Origin: Gordonia bronchialis DSM 43247
GTDB lineage: Bacteria; Actinomycetota; Actinomycetes; Mycobacteriales; Mycobacteriaceae
Direction of reading: 5' to 3'
NCBI RefSeq assembly: GCF_000024785.1
Contig: NC_013442.1
Location: forward strand, 1-64,000
Length of the DNA: 64,000 bases
The position numbers were made by a program, and so were the translations under genes. The notes below the pieces were generated by a model. The model did not search any database, was not told the origin of the DNA, and saw only the letters and a list, made by a program, of their open reading frames with translations. Positions 57,272 through 64,000 of this stretch are shown piece by piece (the stretch's first letter is position 1; every line of letters begins with the position of its first letter).

Positions 57272-60200
57272 ATGACCGGAACCATCCACAAACTCACCGC
57301 CGGCAACGGCTATGAGTATCTGACAAAGTCAGTGGCGGCGATGGACGCCACCGACAAAGGCCGAGTCTCGCTGGCCGACTACTACAGCGCCAAAGGCGAC
57401 TCCCCGGGCGTGTGGATGGGCTCCGGACTGACCGGGCTGGCCGATCTTGGTGCGGGTATGGAGCTTCCGGAATCCGTTGCGGCGCTACGCAGTATTGCCG
57501 ACGGGTCGATGGTCACCGCCGAGCAGATGAAGGCATTGTTCGGCGAGGGCCGTCACCCGAACGCCACCGCGATCGAAAGGGCGCTCCTCACCGCCGGTAT
57601 CGCGGCCCCGAAGACCACCGAGAACAACCGCACCACCGCTACCAACCCGAGGGCATCCGAAGCGGTGAACAGTGCCCTCGCGGCAACCAAACTGGGTCAC
57701 GAATATGCGGTGTATGACGAGTACCCACCGTTTCTGCAAGCACTCGCCGAACGCTTCCGCGACCACAACCTGGCCTCCGGGCGGCCCTGGAACGACGTCA
57801 TCGACGACGAGACCCGCGCGACCATCCGCACCCAACTCGCGCGGGAGTGGTTCGACGCCGACTACCACCGCCCGGCCCGCGACGAACGTGAGCTATCGGG
57901 CTACATCGCCCAGCAAACCCGGCAACGCCAGTCCGCGGTCGCCGGCTACGACATGACATTCTCGCCGGTGAAATCGGTGTCGACGCTGTGGGCGATCGCC
58001 CCCATCGACATGGCCAGCACGATCGAAGACGCGCACCGCGCCGCCGTCTCAGACGCCATCGCCTTCATCGAGCGTGAGGCCTGCTACTCGCGGCTGGGCA
58101 CCAACGGCGTCGCTCAAGTCGACACCGACGGCCTGATCGCGGCCGCGTTCACCCACCGTGATTCCCGCGCGGGCGACCCCGATCTGCACACCCACGTCGC
58201 CATCAGCAACAAGGTGCGAGTGCGTGATGCGGCCGGCATCGCCCGCTGGATGGCCCTGGACGGACGGCCGCTGTACAAGGCCACCGTGTCGGCCTCCGAG
58301 GTCTACAACTCGCGCCTGGAGCTCTACCTGCATCAATCGCTGGGCGTGACGTTCTCGGAGCGTGCACAGCCCGACCTCCGCAAACGAGCGGTCCGCGAAA
58401 TCGACGGCATCCCCACTGATTTGATGCAGCGGTGGTCGTCACGACGAGAAGCCATCGAGGCCCGTGTCGCCGAACTCTCTGCGCAGTTTCATACCGATCA
58501 CGGTCGCGAACCGACCACCGGAGAAGCCTTCGATCTGGCCCAGCAAGCCACCCTGGACACCCGCGAGAAGAAGCACGAACCACGCTCGTACGCCGAGCAG
58601 CGCCGCACCTGGCGTGCCGAGGCCGAGCAGGTTCTCGGCGGCGAATCCGGCCTCAAAGGCGTCATCGCCGATGCCGCGGTCGGACGCCCCGTCCGACCCC
58701 ACCGAGGCACCGAACTCGACCTCGACACGTGTCAGGAAGTCGCCAGCGACATCATCACGGTGGTATCGGCTACCCGCGCCCGCTGGCAACGTCCCCATCT
58801 ACGCGCCGAAGCCGAGCGACAGCTGCGGGACCGAGACTTCGCCGGCCTCGACGACCCGGCGACAATCAGTGCCGCGGTCGAGCAGATCGTCGACACCGCA
58901 CTGTCGAGTAGCGACAGCGTGCGCGTGGCCGGCGACGATCTCGACGGCGCCCTGAACGAGCCGCATGTGTTGCGCCGCGCCAACGGCGAATCGGTGTTCA
59001 CCCGCCACGACACCGACCTGCACACCTCCCGGACGATCCTCGCGGCCGAGGCCCGCATCGTGGCCGCCGCGCGGCGCGTCGACGGCCGCACCATCGACGG
59101 TGACGCCGTGTCGCTGGCGTTGCTCGAACAGGCCGCCAACGGCCGCGAACTCAACGACGGCCAGTCCGCCATGGTGCGGGAGATGGCGACCTCGGGCCGC
59201 CGCGTGCAGCTCGTCCTCGCCCCTGCCGGGACCGGTAAAACCACCGCCCTGCGCACGCTGGCCCGCGCGTGGAACGACTCCGGCGGAACGACGGTTGGGC
59301 TGGCACCGACGGCTGCCGCCGCCGCCGTTCTGCGCGAGGAACTCGACACCACCACCGACACCGCCGCCAAACTCGTCCAGCTCGTTGCGACCGAGCGGCT
59401 ACAGGCTCTTGCGGCCACCCCCCGGTGGCGCACCGCCACCAATCCGCGGCTGGCGCGGCAGGTGCGCGCCGCCCGCGCCGAGCTGTCGCGGTCGCGCCCG
59501 CCCACCATCCCCGACTGGTTCACCGCGATCGGCCCCAACACCCTGGTGGTCGTCGACGAGGCCGGTTTGGCCTCCACCGCCGACCTCGATACCGTGATCC
59601 GGTTCGTGTGCGCACGCGGCGGCAGTGTCCGCCTGGTCGGTGACGATCAACAGCTGGCATCGATCTCTGCCGGCGGCGTCCTGCGCGACATCGCCCACGA
59701 AACCGGGGCACTCACCCTCAGCCAGGTCGTGCGTTTCTCCGACCCGGCCGAAGGCGCTGCCTCCCTCGCCCTACGCGACGGCGATCCCGCCGCTCTCGGC
59801 TTCTACGCCGACGCCGGACGCGTCCACGTCGCCGCCGACACCGTGGCCGTCGAGCAGGCCTACACCGCCTGGGCCCACGATCGCGACACCGGCCGCGACA
59901 CCGTCATGCTCGCCGCCACCCGCGACACGGTCAACGCCCTCAACGAACGCGCCCGCGCCGACCGGCTCGCAGCTGATCCTGCGGCACCGCACGCGGCCGT
60001 GCAGCTCTCCGACGGCCTGCAGGCCAGCATCGGCGACCTCATCTGCACCCGATCCAACCGCCGAGATCTTCGGCTGTCGGCCACCGACTGGGTACGCAAC
60101 GGCGACCGGTGGCAAGTCACCGCGCTCGGAGCAGACGGCGCGCTCACCGCCCAACATCTCGACACCGGGCGACTGATCACCTTGCCGGCTGACTACGTCG

Positions 60201-63200
60201 CCGACAACACCACCCTGGGCTACGCGTCCACCATTCACGCCGCCCAGGGCATGACCGCCGACACCTGCCACGTCGTCGGCTCCGACGCGCTGACCCGCCA
60301 ACTGCTATACGTCGCGCTGACCCGCGGCCGCCACGCCAACCACATCTATCTGGCCACCGCCGAAACCGACCCGCACAACGCCACCACACCCAAGGCCCGC
60401 CACCCCAACACAGGTCTGGAAACCTTGGCCGCCATCCTCGAGCGTGACGGCGCCCAGCAGTCGGCGACCACCGCCGCCCGCGAAGCAACCGACCCCGCGA
60501 CCCGGCTACACCTTGCTGCCGGGGCATACGCCCACGCCGTCGGCGCCGCCGCCGAAGACGCCCTCGGCGCCGAGGCACTCCAGGCGCTCGAACGCGACGC
60601 CGACAACCTCTACAGCACCCGGACCGGACGCCCAATCGGCACCCTCACCGACGCCCCCGCCTGGCCCGTCCTGCGTCACCACCTGGCCACCCTGCAGCTA
60701 CGCGGAGCCGACCCGCTGCACCGTCTCGCCACGGCCATCGACATGCGCGAACTCGACACCGCTGATGATCCCGCTGCCGTGCTCGACTGGCGCATCGACG
60801 ACACCCAGAACCACTCCGCGGGCACCGGCCCACTGCCCTGGCTGCCGCAGGCACCTACCGGGCTCGACGACACCTGGCGCACCTATCTCACCGCCCGCGC
60901 CGACTGCACCAGGGACCTGGCCACCGAAGTCGCCGCCCAGACCGCCACCTGGACACCGGAGACTGCGCCGCGATGGGCGCGGCCGCTGCTGCTGGCCGAC
61001 CCCGACCGCGGTCAGCAGCTCGTCGCCGACCTGGCCGTGTGGCGGGCCAGCCACGCGGTCGCCGACACCGACCGCCGCCCCGCCGGACCCACCCCACCCG
61101 CAGCCAGACTGGCACGCCATCACCGCACGCTCACCGACCGTGCCACCGCACTGATCCAGGCCACCGCAGACATTCACCGCTGGAGCGAGCTTGCCGCCAG
61201 CATCGACAACCACCTACTGGCCGACCCCTACTGGCCCGAACTGGCCGAACATCTCGCCCAAGCACACCGCGCCGGCCTCGACGTCGACACCCTCGTCCGG
61301 GACGCCGCCACCGCCGAGCCACTTCCCACCGAAATGCCTGCCGCCGCACTCTGGTGGCGCCTCTCGGCCACCCTGACCCCCGCCGCCGCCGAAACCAGCG
61401 AATCGCAGCTGCGCCCGGCCTGGGCCCACCACCTCACCGGCATCGTCGGTGACCGCGCAGCCCACGCCATCCTCACCGACCCCGCCTGGCCCGCATTGGT
61501 CGCCGCCGTCCACGCCGCCGACCCCGACCAATGGGAACCCGCCGACCTGCTCCACCTGGCCAACGACCTTCTTCACGGCGGCGCCGACACCACCGCCGAG
61601 GCCACCCACACCGTGCGACTCGACGAGTACGCGCGCCTGTTGACCTGGCGCATCGAACTCATCCTCACCCACTCCACCCACGCCGCCGACACCACACCAC
61701 CCCCCGAACCCCCCACCGATCCTGCAGCCGAGGAAGCCGCCGCCGCAGCCGCCGGCCGCGACGACCCCTGGTACACCCCAGTCTGCGCCGACACCACCAC
61801 CACGCCACTCCCCGACCCCCCCGACACCGACGTCGACTACCTGACCTCGCTCACCACCCTCGAACCGCCACCCGAGACCGACCTCGAACCCAGCAGCGAA
61901 GAACCCGGTTGGGAGGACCTCGACTGGGACGACCTGGCACACACCGCCGCCACCACAACCGATCGCACCGCCCCGCCGGACGACATCGCCGAATGCATCG
62001 CGCTCAGTTACGAACTGCGCGCTCAAATCACCGAGGCACGCGCGGACTACCAGCGGCTGCGCGCGGCCGTCCTCGACGGCCGCGGCCCCCACACCGAAGC
62101 CACCGCGGCAGTCCTCATCACGTTGCGGGAATCATCCGACACCCAGCGCCCAGCCGCGATCGCCGTCCTCGACGCCCGCCAAGCACTCGCCGACGCCACC
62201 GACACCCTGGATGCCCTCACCACCCAGGCCGACCACTCGGCCGCCGCCCTGACCGACCTGCGCGCCCGCATCGCCGCCGGAGACATCAGCGATGACCCCG
62301 CCCGCCGGCTCGATCCTGACTACCTGTCCCCCGACGACCAACTCCTCGCACAGCAGGCCGAACACCAGCTGCTCACCCTGCGCGTCGCCGCCGCGACCAC
62401 CGCCCGCGACGCCGCCGCCACCACCCTTGCCGACGCGGAAACCGCCCTCGACGCCGCGGTCGCCGCAGCCGGAGGCCGCCGCGTCACCCCCGCCGACGTC
62501 GACGCCGCACGCCGTGCCGCCACAGACCTCGACACCGATCAGCTCGCCGACCACCGTCGCCGCCTCACCGATCTCGACAACCGGCTCTGGCGAACCGAGC
62601 AACGCCTCGCCCGCACCCACGCACTGACCCACACCGCCCACCACCACCGTGACGACGACCTCACCCCGCGCACCAGCACCAGCAGTACTCCACCCGACCC
62701 CGACAGCAGCACCGAATACGCCGCCGGCGTCGACGAGACCACGGCCCCAACCACTCTCACCACCGAGGACACCACCCTCGAACAGTGGCTCCGCGACGAC
62801 CCCGTCCGGCTACTGCCCGACCACCGCCTGGCCCGCCGCATGACAGACCTCGAGCGCCGCCACCGCATCGCACTGGCCGACCTCGCCACCGGTCCCCCCT
62901 GCAGCGACCGCGCCGAACACGTCCACACCCGCCACACCGAGCACCTAGCAGCAGTGGCCGCCATCAACGAAGTCGCAGACCTCGACGCCGCCCTCGCGGC
63001 CGTCGACCACGAACTCACCGCACTGCGTACCGACATGGCCGCTCTGGCCCCACCACGGCGCGGGCGCGCCGCCCGAGAGGCCCACCAACTGCAGCACGAC
63101 CGCCTCACCGCCGCCCAACACGCCGCCGCCGAACGCCGCGCCACCCTGCAGCACCAACGCACCACCACGGCCCAAGCGATCGGCATTCCCGAATCGCAAT

Positions 63201-63544
63201 GGGCACACACCCTTTCCACCCTTCCCGACGCCGACACGCGCAACGCCGAGATCGCCGCCGCCCACGCGGCCGACCAGCGTGCCCGCGAGCTCTACCAGCA
63301 GGCCATCGACGAGCGCGACTACACAGCCCACGCCCTCCAGCGCGGACACACCGAACTCGCCCGCCGAGCCCACCTCACCCCCGAACAGCAGACCGCCGAA
63401 ACACGCATCCACGATCGCCTCGACAACACCACGAACGCCGGTGAGGCCGAACCACCCACGCGCTCCACCCCACCCAGCCGCGACCACTCCCACCCCCTAC
63501 CGCCCACACACGAACCCACCATCGGCCACGGCATCGGTGACTGA
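57272..63544 (+). CDS. traA: MobF-family relaxase-helicase (TrwC/TraA type)
   Basis: A 2,090-residue protein. The N-terminal relaxase has YY near residues 37-38 (candidate nicking Tyr) and the HUH metal site in THRDSRAGDPDLHTHVAISN (about residues 294-313). A UvrD/RecD-like helicase follows, with LAPAGTGKTTALRTL (Walker A, about 649), VVVDEAGLAST (Walker B, about 760), VGDDQQLASI, TIHAAQGMT (about 987) and YVALTRGR. The C-terminal 1,000 residues are charged, Ala/Thr/Pro-rich and largely coiled coil, longer than in TrwC. It should nick oriT, stay on the 5' end, unwind the plasmid and pilot the strand into the channel. Confidence 0.95.
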   Translation: MTGTIHKLTAGNGYEYLTKSVAAMDATDKGRVSLADYYSAKGDSPGVWMGSGLTGLADLGAGMELPESVAALRSIADGSMVTAEQMKALFGEGRHPNATAIERALLTAGIAAPKTTENNRTTATNPRASEAVNSALAATKLGHEYAVYDEYPPFLQALAERFRDHNLASGRPWNDVIDDETRATIRTQLAREWFDADYHRPARDERELSGYIAQQTRQRQSAVAGYDMTFSPVKSVSTLWAIAPIDMASTIEDAHRAAVSDAIAFIEREACYSRLGTNGVAQVDTDGLIAAAFTHRDSRAGDPDLHTHVAISNKVRVRDAAGIARWMALDGRPLYKATVSASEVYNSRLELYLHQSLGVTFSERAQPDLRKRAVREIDGIPTDLMQRWSSRREAIEARVAELSAQFHTDHGREPTTGEAFDLAQQATLDTREKKHEPRSYAEQRRTWRAEAEQVLGGESGLKGVIADAAVGRPVRPHRGTELDLDTCQEVASDIITVVSATRARWQRPHLRAEAERQLRDRDFAGLDDPATISAAVEQIVDTALSSSDSVRVAGDDLDGALNEPHVLRRANGESVFTRHDTDLHTSRTILAAEARIVAAARRVDGRTIDGDAVSLALLEQAANGRELNDGQSAMVREMATSGRRVQLVLAPAGTGKTTALRTLARAWNDSGGTTVGLAPTAAAAAVLREELDTTTDTAAKLVQLVATERLQALAATPRWRTATNPRLARQVRAARAELSRSRPPTIPDWFTAIGPNTLVVVDEAGLASTADLDTVIRFVCARGGSVRLVGDDQQLASISAGGVLRDIAHETGALTLSQVVRFSDPAEGAASLALRDGDPAALGFYADAGRVHVAADTVAVEQAYTAWAHDRDTGRDTVMLAATRDTVNALNERARADRLAADPAAPHAAVQLSDGLQASIGDLICTRSNRRDLRLSATDWVRNGDRWQVTALGADGALTAQHLDTGRLITLPADYVADNTTLGYASTIHAAQGMTADTCHVVGSDALTRQLLYVALTRGRHANHIYLATAETDPHNATTPKARHPNTGLETLAAILERDGAQQSATTAAREATDPATRLHLAAGAYAHAVGAAAEDALGAEALQALERDADNLYSTRTGRPIGTLTDAPAWPVLRHHLATLQLRGADPLHRLATAIDMRELDTADDPAAVLDWRIDDTQNHSAGTGPLPWLPQAPTGLDDTWRTYLTARADCTRDLATEVAAQTATWTPETAPRWARPLLLADPDRGQQLVADLAVWRASHAVADTDRRPAGPTPPAARLARHHRTLTDRATALIQATADIHRWSELAASIDNHLLADPYWPELAEHLAQAHRAGLDVDTLVRDAATAEPLPTEMPAAALWWRLSATLTPAAAETSESQLRPAWAHHLTGIVGDRAAHAILTDPAWPALVAAVHAADPDQWEPADLLHLANDLLHGGADTTAEATHTVRLDEYARLLTWRIELILTHSTHAADTTPPPEPPTDPAAEEAAAAAAGRDDPWYTPVCADTTTTPLPDPPDTDVDYLTSLTTLEPPPETDLEPSSEEPGWEDLDWDDLAHTAATTTDRTAPPDDIAECIALSYELRAQITEARADYQRLRAAVLDGRGPHTEATAAVLITLRESSDTQRPAAIAVLDARQALADATDTLDALTTQADHSAAALTDLRARIAAGDISDDPARRLDPDYLSPDDQLLAQQAEHQLLTLRVAAATTARDAAATTLADAETALDAAVAAAGGRRVTPADVDAARRAATDLDTDQLADHRRRLTDLDNRLWRTEQRLARTHALTHTAHHHRDDDLTPRTSTSSTPPDPDSSTEYAAGVDETTAPTTLTTEDTTLEQWLRDDPVRLLPDHRLARRMTDLERRHRIALADLATGPPCSDRAEHVHTRHTEHLAAVAAINEVADLDAALAAVDHELTALRTDMAALAPPRRGRAAREAHQLQHDRLTAAQHAAAERRATLQHQRTTTAQAIGIPESQWAHTLSTLPDADTRNAEIAAAHAADQRARELYQQAIDERDYTAHALQRGHTELARRAHLTPEQQTAETRIHDRLDNTTNAGEAEPPTRSTPPSRDHSHPLPPTHEPTIGHGIGD

Positions 63545-63664
63545 CGCGCCGTCGAGGACCAAGTACGCGACCACTTGGCCGCCGCTCACGCTGCCCCACC
63601 ACCACTAAGCAGCAGCACACCACGACACCGGCTGCGGACCCCCGTTTTGTCCCCCGCGCCTGGC

Positions 63665-64000
63665 TCACGGAGACAGGTCGTGGTCGGGCGCGGCGGGCCG
63701 TTGCTCTAATCCAGATGCCCTCTGCTGCAGTTGATCTGATGTAGGTGCTGCGGGCGGGGTAGAGCTGCGTGAGCGGCGGCCAGGTGGACGCATGTCATTC
63801 AGCAGATCACGCACATGCGGCCGTCCCTGCTGCTCATCCGCGCCGGTGTCGGCGGTCTCTCGCTCCGGCTCAGGTGCAGGGCCCTCCACGCGCATTTCTG
63901 CTTCCCTGAGGGACTGCTGAAGTGTGTAGTCGTGGGCAGCGGCGGCGTGCCTGCGTATGGTCGCGGCCACATACTGCTCGGCGGTAAGTCCGGCGTCCTC
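63665..64000 (-). CDS. C-terminal part of a gene running off the right edge
   Basis: An open frame enters from beyond 64000 and stops at 63665; the visible 111 codons read …EDAGLTAEQYVAATIRRHAA…DYTLQQSLREAEMRVEG and then become Pro/Glu/Arg-rich and disordered. It converges with the relaxase gene. The helical start resembles accessory DNA-binding proteins near relaxases, but too little is visible to name it. Confidence 0.5.
   Translation of the reverse strand, partial: EDAGLTAEQYVAATIRRHAAAAHDYTLQQSLREAEMRVEGPAPEPERETADTGADEQQGRPHVRDLLNDMRPPGRRSRSSTPPAAPTSDQLQQRASGLEQRPAAPDHDLSP

Overview
The window looks like part of a large conjugative plasmid (or plasmid-like accessory replicon) of a mycolic-acid actinobacterium in the Gordonia/Rhodococcus range of the Mycobacteriales. 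The reasons are high GC, frequent GTG/TTG starts, several genes whose -10 box lies exactly 6 nt from the start codon (leaderless pattern), a cutinase-family protein inside a transfer operon, a DUF2637 protein, a primase-like Rep, a ParA/small-partner partition pair and a 2,090-residue MobF (TrwC/TraA-type) relaxase-helicase. No chromosomal housekeeping gene, rRNA or complete tRNA was seen. Genus-level assignment is inference.

Layout. 1-10.7 kb: a leftward, tightly overlapping conjugation/secretion operon with a polytopic TrbL/VirB6-like protein, small membrane proteins, two related lumenal-domain proteins, a ParA/MinD-like ATPase, a cutinase-like exported hydrolase and a glycine-zipper exported protein. 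Its upstream region has a cluster of hairpins (10.9-11.06 kb). 12.0-16.3 kb: a lower-GC cassette with a double-HTH regulator flanked by an 18/19-identical repeat, an amidohydrolase, a P450 and a sensor-like protein. 16.5-20.4 kb: replication and partition (small RHH-like protein, primase-like Rep, centromere-like repeats, ParA, small ParB-like partner). 20.4-24.7 kb: a DUF2637 protein and a leftward operon of small proteins ending in a GNAT enzyme, divergent from an RHH-like regulator across two palindromic operators that each fill a 17-bp promoter spacer.

24.7-36.1 kb is accessory: a CPBP protease, a HEPN-RES protein, an HTH regulator divergent from an NMNAT-like enzyme plus APH-like kinase, an unrecognised 415-aa gene divergent from an Xre/RES toxin-antitoxin pair, long degenerate repeats and an IS3-family element. 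36.2-42.3 kb resembles a defence island: an MmeI-like restriction-methylase, a Cys-rich zinc-finger protein and an OGG-fold protein. 43.2-46.2 kb holds exported proteins (trypsin-like protease, small Cys-containing proteins) around three promoters that share a 19-nt element at a fixed distance from the -10 box.

46.3-50.1 kb carries a DnaB-N-like protein, an AbiEi/AbiEii toxin-antitoxin pair, a small XRE protein and hypotheticals. 50.15-56.7 kb has a 51-bp palindrome driving a repeat-rich C5 methyltransferase, then NrdH-redoxin, small plasmid proteins, a membrane-anchored thermonuclease, an HNH protein and a coiled-coil HTH protein. 56.7-63.5 kb has a G-poor candidate oriT, a small zinc-finger protein and the relaxase. 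The last gene runs off the right edge.

Together these give DNA processing (relaxase), an envelope-spanning channel (left operon), replication and segregation, addiction (RES/Xre, AbiE) and DNA modification or defence. The strongest candidates for something undescribed are the three-promoter exported-protein locus at 43-46 kb, the NMNAT-like/kinase cassette at 28-31.6 kb and the seven-unit repeat methyltransferase at 50.3 kb.
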